Assembly: GCF_001953985.1 (NCBI RefSeq)
Contig: NZ_MBEI01000061.1
Coordinates: 117,037-181,036 of the forward strand
From: Mycobacterium colombiense
GTDB taxonomy: Bacteria; Actinomycetota; Actinomycetes; Mycobacteriales; Mycobacteriaceae
Direction: 5' to 3'
DNA: 64,000 bases
The position numbers and the translations under genes were made by a program. Positions 36,851 to 43,905 of this stretch are shown here, piece after piece. The notes beneath the pieces were generated by a model, which was not told the origin of the DNA, did no database searches, and saw only the letters and a list, made by a program, of their open reading frames with translations. How positions within the stretch are numbered: the first letter of the stretch is position 1; every line of letters begins with the position of its first letter.

Positions 36851-37597
36851 TCAGTGTGCCGGTCGCAGCAAATAGGTGTCCATTATCCACCCGTGCCGGG
36901 CGCGGGCTTCGGCTCGTAGCGAAACGATGCGGGGGCCGACCTCGCCGACGGTGCCCGCGATGAGCAGTTCGTCGTCGGTACCCAGGTAGGCGCCCCACCA
37001 GATTCGCGCGTCGGGCGGGCAGACCTGAAACGAGCAGTCGGCGTCGAGCATCACGACGGCGGATCCCGGGCTCGGCCCGTGGGTGCGCAGCTGGCGCCCG
37101 GTGGTGATCAGAACGGGTTCGCCGACCTCGTTGAGGGGGATGCGGTGCCGGGCGGTCAGCGCCTGCACGGCGGTGATGCCCGGGATGACGTCGAACGTGA
37201 AGTCGACCCGTTCGGCCACCGCGTCGAGGATGCGCAGCGTGCTGTCGTAGAGCGACGGGTCGCCCCAGGCGAGAAACCCGCCGACGCCGTGCGGGCCCAG
37301 CTCGGCGGTGATGGCGTCGGCCCAGATCTGCGCGCGGGCGGCGTGCCAATCCGCAACCGCGTCCCGGTATTCGGCGTCATCGGCCCGCTTGGGGTCGGGC
37401 AGCTCGACGAAGCGGTAGCCCGGCTCACGGATGAACCGGCCGCAGATCTCGCGCCGCAGCGCCACCAGGTCGCTCTTCTGCTCGCCCTTGTCCATCGCGA
37501 AGAACACCTGGGTGTCGTTGAGCGCCTCGATCGCCTGCACCGTCACGTAATCGGGGTCGCCGGCACCGATGCCGATGACGTGAATGTGCCGGCCCAC
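36851..37597 (-). CDS. cobF: Precorrin-6A synthase CobF
   Basis: 248 aa from GTG 37597, preceded by AGGAGG. A SAM-dependent tetrapyrrole methylase: HVIGIGAGDPDYVTVQAIEAL at the N-terminus, LAWGDPSLYDSTLRILD (the GDPxxY motif) and VIPGITAVQALTARHRI. CobF methylates precorrin-5 at C1 with deacetylation, in the aerobic B12 route. The gene is known to have been lost from the M. tuberculosis complex at this locus and kept in M. canettii and environmental species. It ends 4 bp before the Fpg-like gene, so both may be cotranscribed. Confidence 0.93.
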   Translation of the reverse strand: MGRHIHVIGIGAGDPDYVTVQAIEALNDTQVFFAMDKGEQKSDLVALRREICGRFIREPGYRFVELPDPKRADDAEYRDAVADWHAARAQIWADAITAELGPHGVGGFLAWGDPSLYDSTLRILDAVAERVDFTFDVIPGITAVQALTARHRIPLNEVGEPVLITTGRQLRTHGPSPGSAVVMLDADCSFQVCPPDARIWWGAYLGTDDELLIAGTVGEVGPRIVSLRAEARARHGWIMDTYLLRPAH

Positions 37598-37721
37598 TAC
37601 GCCGCCTCCTGATGCTCGTTGCCCGTCAGATTGCCGAATCGCAACCTCCAGCATCTAGCCGGGACCGCAAGTACCCAGTACCATGGGTACCGTCTGAAGC
37701 ACCCAATGGAGGGACGCCACG

Positions 37722-38627
37722 ATGACCACTCCGGTGAAGCCAGGTGGGCCGAGTCGGGAAGACTTCTCGGACCGATTGCTGAAGGGCTCGGTCAAAAAAT
37801 CCTACGAACCCGTCGTCGACATCGACTGGGACGCCCCGCTGGACCCGGACAAGTTCTATCTGCCGGCCCGGCTGGTGTCGCTCTACGGCACGCCGATGTG
37901 GGACGAGATGACCCGCGAGCAACAGATCGAGTTGTCCCGGCAGGAATTGGTCAACACGCTCTCGGCCGGGATCTGGTTCGAGAACATGCTCAACCAGGCG
38001 CTGCTGCGCACGATCCTGCACGAGGACCCGACCAGCCGGTCGACGCATTACAAGCTGACCGAACTGGGCGACGAGACCCGCCACATGGTGATGTTCGGCA
38101 AGGCGATCGAACGTGTCGGTGCCAAACCGGTGCGCCCCAAGCTGTTTCATCGGATGATCATCAACTGCCTGCCGCTGGCGTTTCAGCGCGGCTCGATGCT
38201 CTGGGTGGCCGCCCTGATCGGTGAGGAGATCTTCGACTCGTTGCAGCGACAGATGATGGACGATCCGGAACTGCAACCAATCATCCAGCGGCTCATGCGG
38301 ATTCACGTCACCGAAGAGGCGCGCCACATCCAGTTCGCGCGCGACGGTGCCCGCAAGCGCGTGGTCGAGATGCCCCGGTTCAACCGCTGGTTCATGGCCA
38401 ACATCAACGGGCTGGGCGGTTACTTCTTCAACTACCTGTTCAGCAACCCCGTCCCGTATGCACGAGCGGGTCTCGACCCCAAGCGGGCCCGCAAGGTCGC
38501 GCGCACCAGCCCGCATCGCCGCGACGTACAGGTTGCCGGATTCGCCCCACTGGCGGCGTTTTTGACCGAGGTCGGCCTGATGGGCTCGATCGCGCGCCGC
38601 GGCTGGAAGCGCAGCAGATTTCTGTGA
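37722..38627 (+). CDS. AurF-like diiron oxygenase
   Basis: 301 aa with GGAGGG before ATG. Helical protein with carboxylate/His motifs of non-haem diiron oxygenases: E in WFENMLNQ, DETRH (about 119-123), GEEIFDSL, and EEARHIQFARDGAR (about 196-209), the AurF/p-aminobenzoate N-oxygenase pattern. It probably uses O2 to oxidise an amine, alkyl chain or lipid. The next gene starts within its stop codon (GTGA), so the two are translationally coupled. In H37Rv the upstream cobF is deleted here. Confidence 0.85.
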   Translation: MTTPVKPGGPSREDFSDRLLKGSVKKSYEPVVDIDWDAPLDPDKFYLPARLVSLYGTPMWDEMTREQQIELSRQELVNTLSAGIWFENMLNQALLRTILHEDPTSRSTHYKLTELGDETRHMVMFGKAIERVGAKPVRPKLFHRMIINCLPLAFQRGSMLWVAALIGEEIFDSLQRQMMDDPELQPIIQRLMRIHVTEEARHIQFARDGARKRVVEMPRFNRWFMANINGLGGYFFNYLFSNPVPYARAGLDPKRARKVARTSPHRRDVQVAGFAPLAAFLTEVGLMGSIARRGWKRSRFL

Positions 38628-39859
38628 CGCAGCCGCCGGACCACCCCGAGCGCCGCTGCCACATCGTCGTCGTCGGGGCGGGCGTCCGCGCCAAGAGCGC
38701 CCAAACCGCCTTGCTGGCAGCCGGTTTCACCGACCTGGTGATGCTGGACGGGCCCACCCGGGACGCGCGCTTTGACGACGACTCCGATACCTGGCTCTTG
38801 ACCGGGGCGGAGGGCGACCAAATCCGGGCCGATGTCGTCGTCGCCGCCGACCATCCGCTCCAGCGGCCCTGGCTGCCCGGCATCCCCGGACGCGACGAGT
38901 TCGGCGGAGCGGCGTTTCACGCCGCGGCGTGGGACCCCGGATTCGATCCGTCCGGCAAGCAGATCGCGGTAATAGGCACCGACGCCGCGGCAGCCCACCA
39001 CCTCGGGCGGCTGGCCCAGATGGCGGCATCGGTCACCGTGTTCGCCCACGCACCGCGTCGCGTCGTGGCCGACATCCCTTCGTGGTCCACCCGCGCCACA
39101 CGCTGGCTGCGGCGCCGCACGCCGGCCTCGCGGCTCCGGGTCGCCATCGCCGGGTCCGCGATGGAGGCGGTGAGCGCATCGGGCGTGCACACCGTCGACG
39201 GCACCGTGCACCGCGTCGACGCCATCATCTACGGCACCGGCTACTTCATCCCCGAAAACGTCGCCGACCAGACCCTGGTCGGCTCGGCCGGGCTGACCAT
39301 CCGGCAGGCCTGGCACGACGGCATGGAGCCGTTCTGCGGGGTGGCGATTCGCGGGTTCCCCAATTACTTTTTCGTCACCGGTCCCGATCCGGACGCGCAG
39401 GCGCGCTACGTCGCCGAGTGCCTGAAAGTCATGGGGCGCACGGCCAGTGGCCGCATCGAGGTGCGCGCCAGCAGCCAGCGGGTGTTCAACGAGCGCGCCC
39501 AGCTGCGGCCGGCCGAGCCGCCCTCGGTGGCGTCCGCCTTCGATCTCTCGGCCAGCGTGCCCGCCGGTGAAGACACGTACGACGGCGCCGCCACGCTGGA
39601 AATCGCGGGCGCGCACCACGCGGTGCGGGTCCGGCTGACCGGTCATCTGGACCCGATCGACGGCCGCTACCACTGGCAGGGAACGGTGTTTGGTTCTCCG
39701 TCGGGACCCTTGGCCGACCACGTCCTCAAGCAGTCACGGACGGGCACGCTGACGGTCGGGGAGCGCAGCGCGCCGGCACGCATCGTCGAACAGACACCGT
39801 GGGGAACGCACTCGGTCGCCGGAGTGGGCGCTCCCCCCTACGCGTTGAGCAATCACTGA
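38624..39859 (+). CDS. Abridged Baeyer-Villiger-type monooxygenase-like protein with C-terminal DUF4873 domain
   Basis: 411 aa, GTG start overlapping the AurF-like stop. The N-terminal Rossmann motif is VVVGAGVRAKSAQTA (16-30). The BVMO fingerprint FGGAAFHAAAWD (93-104) fits F-x-G-x3-H-x3-W-D. The second nucleotide motif is VIGTDAAAA (116-124), with Asp in place of the third Gly. The segment between the FAD motif and the fingerprint is about 60 residues shorter than in usual BVMOs and lacks GGTW. A DUF4873-like domain follows (about 315-411). Similar to Rv0943c. It may be a redox partner of the diiron protein, or a pseudo-enzyme. Confidence 0.75.
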   Translation: MTQPPDHPERRCHIVVVGAGVRAKSAQTALLAAGFTDLVMLDGPTRDARFDDDSDTWLLTGAEGDQIRADVVVAADHPLQRPWLPGIPGRDEFGGAAFHAAAWDPGFDPSGKQIAVIGTDAAAAHHLGRLAQMAASVTVFAHAPRRVVADIPSWSTRATRWLRRRTPASRLRVAIAGSAMEAVSASGVHTVDGTVHRVDAIIYGTGYFIPENVADQTLVGSAGLTIRQAWHDGMEPFCGVAIRGFPNYFFVTGPDPDAQARYVAECLKVMGRTASGRIEVRASSQRVFNERAQLRPAEPPSVASAFDLSASVPAGEDTYDGAATLEIAGAHHAVRVRLTGHLDPIDGRYHWQGTVFGSPSGPLADHVLKQSRTGTLTVGERSAPARIVEQTPWGTHSVAGVGAPPYALSNH

Positions 39860-39866
39860 GCCGATA

Positions 39867-39901
39867 TGTGCACCGCCGCGTCGGCTGACGCGCGGCGCAC
39901 A
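39867..39901 (+). terminator. Hairpin terminator after the AurF/BVMO-like pair
   Basis: TGTGC (39867-39871) and GCACA (39897-39901) enclose CGCGTC/GACGCG and further G-C pairs with small bulges around a GGCT loop; 7 bp after the stop codon. No T tract. Confidence 0.45.
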
Positions 39902-39933
39902 GGCTGAGGCTTTTGCGCTGGTTAACCCCCTGT

Positions 39934-39953
39934 TTTTCGGGACATACCGAAAA
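39934..39953. promoter_or_regulatory. Inverted repeat in the control region of the STAS/ATPase gene
   Basis: TTTTCGG (39934-39940) and CCGAAAA (39947-39953) are perfect 7-bp arms with spacer GACATA. AT-rich for this genome. Confidence 0.45.
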
Positions 39954-39971
39954 GTTTGGCGGCGGTCACCG

Positions 39972-39984
39972 CGTGGTAACCACG
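39972..39984. promoter_or_regulatory. Second palindrome in the same control region
   Basis: CGTGGTAACCACG, 6-bp perfect arms around a central A. With the repeat at 39934-39953 it lies in the 396-bp stretch 39860-40255, which holds no gene that I can support apart from a possible 10-codon frame at its end. Confidence 0.4.
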
Positions 39985-40226
39985 AGGGAAGCGCGTGCTG
40001 GGCATTTGACTCCATGGCGCGTCGGCGTGGGTTCGTCAACTCTCCGACGGGTTTGGGAGGGGGGCGCATGGTGCTTTCGTTGCGGGCTTGCGGAATGGAT
40101 TTACCGGGATCCCAATCGCAGCCTGCAGTTTCCTGCTGTATCGAGGCCGCTGGTTCCCGAAGTACACTTTTGCCGCTGAGAGCGGATACTCAAGCAGTCG
40201 GCCCGGCATGATGCGAGGAGCGGGAA

Positions 40227-40259
40227 ATGGAACCGGACGCCAGGACCGAGCTGGGATGA
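40227..40259 (+). CDS. Possible 10-codon upstream ORF coupled to the STAS/ATPase gene
   Basis: GAGGAG (40215-40220), 6 bp, then ATG at 40227 encoding MEPDARTELG and TGA at 40257-40259. The stop overlaps the ATG of the next gene (ATGA). It has the best ribosome site in the region, so it may deliver ribosomes to the downstream start. It could instead be chance. Confidence 0.3.
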   Translation: MEPDARTELG

Positions 40260-40999
40260 GCCCGGTGGCCGTTGCGATGCGGACCGATGACTCGGTCGCC
40301 GTTCTGACCGTCGACGGCGAGCTTGATGCCGCCAACTCGACCGCACTTCGCGAACGCATCCTCAAGGCCGCGCTGGACGATGCCGCCGCCGTGATCGTCG
40401 ACGTCTCCGGCCTCAAGGTGCACACCGAATCGGCATGGGCTGCCTTCATGGGCGCGTACTGGCAGGTCGGCAGCGCCCCTCCCATTCCGATCGTGCTGGT
40501 CTGCACCAACCGGGCGACCCGCGACGCGATCACCAATAGCGATGTCACCCACTTCATGCCGGTCTATGCGAGCGAGAAAGCCGCGCTGAAGGCGCTCGGC
40601 CAGAGCAGCCGCCGCCCTGTGCGGCGGGCCGATGTGCAGCTGCCCGCGGACCTGACCAGCCTGCGCGAGTCACGGCGCCTGGTCCGCGAATGGCTCACCA
40701 CCTGGTCGCAGTCCAAGCTGATTCCGGTGGCGCTGGTGGTGGTCAACGTGTTCGTGGAGAACGTGCTGGAACACACCGCCAGCGTTCCGGCGGTGCGCAT
40801 CGAGGCGCAGGGCACCACGGCGACCATCGCGGTGTCGGATGCGAGCAACACGCCCGCGGTGCGACTGCCGTCGCCGAAGAAGGGCATCGACGTGTCCGGG
40901 CTGGCGATCGTCGACGCGTTGTCCCGAGCGTGGGGCAGCACGCCCACCTCGTCCGGGAAGACCGTGTGGGCGGTCATCGGTCCCGAGAACCAGCTGTAG
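40256..40999 (+). CDS. STAS domain plus HATPase protein (anti-sigma/antagonist-like; Rv0941c-like)
   Basis: 247 aa from ATG 40256; an in-frame ATG at 40208 gives a longer form. N-terminal STAS-like domain (about 1-110, SVAVLTVDGELDAANSTALRERIL, IVDVSGLKVHTESAWAAFMGAYW) and C-terminal kinase-like ATPase region (about 125-245, LTSLRESRRLVREWLTTW, VNVFVENVLEHTAS, GLAIVDALSRAWGSTPTSSGKTVWAVIG) like the SpoIIAB/RsbW family. Fusing antagonist and anti-sigma-type domains in one chain suggests a self-contained partner-switch element. No sigma factor gene is adjacent. The Ser in VHTESAW could be the phosphorylation site, by inference. Confidence 0.75.
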   Translation: MSPVAVAMRTDDSVAVLTVDGELDAANSTALRERILKAALDDAAAVIVDVSGLKVHTESAWAAFMGAYWQVGSAPPIPIVLVCTNRATRDAITNSDVTHFMPVYASEKAALKALGQSSRRPVRRADVQLPADLTSLRESRRLVREWLTTWSQSKLIPVALVVVNVFVENVLEHTASVPAVRIEAQGTTATIAVSDASNTPAVRLPSPKKGIDVSGLAIVDALSRAWGSTPTSSGKTVWAVIGPENQL

Positions 41000-41063
41000 C
41001 CCAGAACCTCCCCCGGTCGGCGGCCCGGGTGTGGCCGCGCCGATCTGCCGGTTGTGCTGAAAC

Positions 41064-41077
41064 TAGAACACGTTCTA
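41064..41077 (+). promoter_or_regulatory. KstR-type operator upstream of the second LLM oxidoreductase
   Basis: TAGAACACGTTCTA, identical in all 14 positions to the site at 23716-23729, and again followed by AT to give TCTAAT (41074-41079) as a likely -10. It lies 36 bp before the GTG start. Confidence 0.78.
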
Positions 41078-41113
41078 ATGTCGACTGACGACCCCTTCAG
41101 GAAGGCAGATGAC

Positions 41114-41980
41114 GTGCGGTTTACCTACGCAGAGGCGATGACGGACTTTAGGTACTACATCCCGCTGGCCAAGGCAGCCGAGGCGGCCGGCTACGACGCC
41201 ATGACGATCGCCGACAGCATCGCCTACCCCTTCGAGTCCGACTCGAAATACCCCTACACCCCGGACGGCAACCGCGAATTCCTGGACGGCAAGGAGTTCA
41301 TCGAAACCTTCGTGCTCACTTCGGCATTGGGCGCGGTGACCACGAAGCTGCGGTTCAACTTCTTCGTGCTCAAGCTGCCGATCCGGCCACCGGCGTTGGT
41401 GGCCAAGCAGATCGGGTCGCTGGCCGCGATGACGGATAACCGGGTGGGCTTCGGCGTCGGCACCAGCCCGTGGCCCGAAGACTACGAGTTGTTGGGTGTC
41501 CCGTTCGCCAGGCGCGGCAAGCGGATGGACGAATGTATCGAGATCATCCAGGGCCTCACCACCGGGGACTACTTCGAATTCCACGGCGAGTTCTACGACA
41601 TCCCCAAGACCAAGATGACCCCGGCGCCCACCAAGCCCGTCCCGATCCTGATCGGCGGTCACGCCGACGCGGCGCTGCGGCGCGCGGCGCGCCTGGACGG
41701 CTGGATGCACGGCGGCGGCGACCCCGAGGAACTCGACCACCTGCTGGCCAAGCTCAAGAAGTTCCGTGAAGAAGCCGGCAAGACCGGGCCGTTCGAGATC
41801 CACGTGATCTCGGCCGACGCCTACACCGCCGACGGCATCAAACGGCTCGAGGACAAGGGTGTCACCGACGTCATCGTCGGCTTCCGCATTCCCTACATCA
41901 AGGGCAAGGACACCGAGCCGCTGGACAGCAAGATCCGCAACCTGGAGATGTTCGCCGAGAACGTGATCGCGAAGCTCTAG
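41114..41980 (+). CDS. F420-dependent LLM-class oxidoreductase (Rv0940c-like)
   Basis: 288 aa from GTG 41114 with AGGAAGG 7 bp upstream; this start leaves room for the promoter and gives the length I recall for Rv0940c. Luciferase-like TIM barrel: AKAAEAAGYDAMTIADS, AMTDNRVGFGVGTSPWPEDYELLGVPFARRGKRMDECIEIIQGL and PVPILIGGHADAALRRAARLDGWMHGG. Probably an F420-dependent reductase or dehydrogenase in sterol/lipid catabolism, given the operator. Substrate unknown. Confidence 0.88.
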   Translation: MRFTYAEAMTDFRYYIPLAKAAEAAGYDAMTIADSIAYPFESDSKYPYTPDGNREFLDGKEFIETFVLTSALGAVTTKLRFNFFVLKLPIRPPALVAKQIGSLAAMTDNRVGFGVGTSPWPEDYELLGVPFARRGKRMDECIEIIQGLTTGDYFEFHGEFYDIPKTKMTPAPTKPVPILIGGHADAALRRAARLDGWMHGGGDPEELDHLLAKLKKFREEAGKTGPFEIHVISADAYTADGIKRLEDKGVTDVIVGFRIPYIKGKDTEPLDSKIRNLEMFAENVIAKL

Positions 41981-42080
41981 CGGCGGTCGCAAGCGCGGCC
42001 GCGGCGATCGCAAGCGCGCAGCCGGGCGCAGCGGGTCGCCGCATAGTCCAAGCCGGGCGCAGCGGGCCGCCCATCAGGCA
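41981..42080. repeat. GC-rich dispersed intergenic repeat, copies 2 and 3
   Basis: CGCAAGCGCGG at 41988-41998 and CGCAAGCGCG at 42009-42018; GCCGGGCGCAGCGGGTCGCC at 42021-42040 (one change) and the exact 20-mer found at 4721-4740 at 42052-42071, followed by CATCAGGC. It fills the gap between two convergent genes. Confidence 0.7.
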
Positions 42081-42092
42081 AGCGGTAAAGCG

Positions 42093-42899
42093 TTACAGCA
42101 CATCCCATTTCGGGGCGCGCTTTTCCCGGTGCGCCATCGCGGCCTCGACCGGGTTGTTCGTGAAGCCGCTGAGGATCTGGGTGCGGTTCTCGATCTCGAT
42201 GGCATGGCGCAGGCTGGGCGCGTCCAGTGCGGCGTTGAGGCCAATCTTGGTCTGCCACACGCCGTATGCGTTGTTCTCGGCGATCGAACGGGCCAGCTTG
42301 AGCGCGGCCGGCATCAGCTCATCGGGAGCGACGACCTCGTGCACCAGCTTGATGCGGTAGGCCTCGGCCGCGTCGATGATGCGACCGGTGAGCATGAGTT
42401 CGCGCGCCACCCCGGCTCCGACGATCTTGGGCAGCAGGTAGCTGGTGCCCATGTCCATCGACGAGAACCCCGCCTTGATGAACACCGAACCGAACCGGGC
42501 CTGCTCGGAGGCGACGCGGATATCGCAGACCAACGAGAACGCCAACCCACCCCCGACCGCGACCCCGTTCACCGCGCCGATCACCGGAATGTCCATCTCG
42601 TAGATCCGGATGTACAGGTTGGCCAGCCGGACCTGGGCGTCGTAGTTGACCTTGAACGCCGGGGTGGTCGGCTTGTTCTGCGTCCAAGGCTGACCGGTGC
42701 CGCTCAGGTCGGCGCCGGCGCAGAATCCGCGTCCGGCACCGGTCAGGATCGCCACCCGGTACTCACCGTTGTCCAGCGCGTCCAGCGCCTCGTGGACGCC
42801 GTCGATCAACGACCCATCGATGGCGTTGAGGCGTTCCGGCCGGTTCAGGGTGATGCAGGCGATGTTGTCTTCGAGACGTTCCAGTGTCACTGCAGGCAT
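42093..42899 (-). CDS. Enoyl-CoA hydratase/isomerase family protein
   Basis: 268 aa from ATG 42899 (MPAVTLERLEDNIACITLNRP). Crotonase fold with oxyanion-hole segments GRGFCAGADLSG and GAVNGVAVGGGLAFSLVCDIRVAS, then FSSMDMGTSYLLPKIVGAG. C-terminal REKRAPKWD is common in crotonases that act as hydratases in fatty-acid or side-chain degradation. Substrate unknown. It is divergent from the methyltransferase gene; the 75-bp spacer holds both promoters. Confidence 0.85.
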   Translation of the reverse strand: MPAVTLERLEDNIACITLNRPERLNAIDGSLIDGVHEALDALDNGEYRVAILTGAGRGFCAGADLSGTGQPWTQNKPTTPAFKVNYDAQVRLANLYIRIYEMDIPVIGAVNGVAVGGGLAFSLVCDIRVASEQARFGSVFIKAGFSSMDMGTSYLLPKIVGAGVARELMLTGRIIDAAEAYRIKLVHEVVAPDELMPAALKLARSIAENNAYGVWQTKIGLNAALDAPSLRHAIEIENRTQILSGFTNNPVEAAMAHREKRAPKWDVL

Positions 42900-42974
42900 A
42901 GGGGAACCGTAGGCGACGTCGCTCTTCGCCGAGGAGGCATACGGTGGTTTTGCCACCACATCGAAGGAGCAGCC

Positions 42975-43892
42975 ATGGCACGAACCGAAGGTGACACCTG
43001 GGACCTGGCCAACAGCGTCGGCGCCACCGCCACCATGGTGGCAGCGGCCCGGGCGGCCGCCACCAGACGCCCACAACCGGTGATCACGGACGAGTTCGCC
43101 GAGCCGCTGGTGCGCGCCGTCGGGCTGGACGTGTTCATCAAGCTGGCGACCGGCGAACTCGATTCAGATGAACTCGAGAACGGCGTCAAATTTTCGCGGA
43201 TGGTGGACACATTCGCCGCCCGGGCCCGGTTTTACGACGACTATTTCGCCGCGGCCGGCCAGGCCGGCCTGCGCCAGGTGGTGATCGTGGCATCGGGTCT
43301 GGATTCGCGGGCTTACCGGCTTCATTGGCCGGCCGGCACAACGGTGTACGAGATCGACCAGCCGGAGGTGATCGCGTTCAAGAGCGCGACCCTGGCCGAG
43401 ATCGGCGCGGCCCCGACCGCCGAACTCCGCACGGTCGGTATCGATTTGCGCGAGGACTGGCCGGCGGCTTTGCAGGCGGCGGGCTTCGACCCGGCGCAGG
43501 CGACGGCATGGCTCGCCGAGGGAGTGCTGATCGGGTTCCTTCCGCCCGAGGCCGAAGTTCGGTTGCTGGACGCCATCATTCCGTTGTCCAGCGAGGGCAG
43601 CCGGTTCGCCGCCGACTTCGGGACCGTCGCCCCGGCGACGCCGGAGGGGCGGGAACAGTCCCGGCTCTCGACCGAGGGGTGGCGACGACACGGGCTCGAT
43701 CTGGACATCGCCGGTTTGGCCTACCCGGGTGAGCACACCGACGTCGCCGCGTACCTGGCGGCAAACGGGTGGGATACCACCACATTTCGGCTCGCCGACC
43801 TGTTTACCGCCGCGGGCCTACCACAATTGGGGCCCGTCGAGCATCAGGTTCCCGCCGCCACGATCAGCTTCGTCAGGGCGGTGCGGCCCTAG
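42975..43892 (+). CDS. SAM-dependent methyltransferase, mycobacterial LCM-like family (TIGR00027)
   Basis: 305 aa with GAAGGAG before ATG. The family hallmarks are RTEGDTWDLANSVGATATMVAAARA at the N-terminus, R-T-x-F/Y region (AARARFYDDYF), QVVIVASGLDSRAYRL as SAM motif I and YEIDQPEVIAFK. Mycobacteria carry many paralogs; some are thought to modify lipids or carboxylates. Substrate cannot be assigned. Confidence 0.9.
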   Translation: MARTEGDTWDLANSVGATATMVAAARAAATRRPQPVITDEFAEPLVRAVGLDVFIKLATGELDSDELENGVKFSRMVDTFAARARFYDDYFAAAGQAGLRQVVIVASGLDSRAYRLHWPAGTTVYEIDQPEVIAFKSATLAEIGAAPTAELRTVGIDLREDWPAALQAAGFDPAQATAWLAEGVLIGFLPPEAEVRLLDAIIPLSSEGSRFAADFGTVAPATPEGREQSRLSTEGWRRHGLDLDIAGLAYPGEHTDVAAYLAANGWDTTTFRLADLFTAAGLPQLGPVEHQVPAATISFVRAVRP

Positions 43893-43905
43893 CCGGCGCA
43901 AGTGG

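Noticed and set aside
37655..37721. GGTACCATGGGTACC-like symmetry upstream of the diiron gene as an operator
   Set aside because: The short palindrome around CCATGG is weak and I see no second support.
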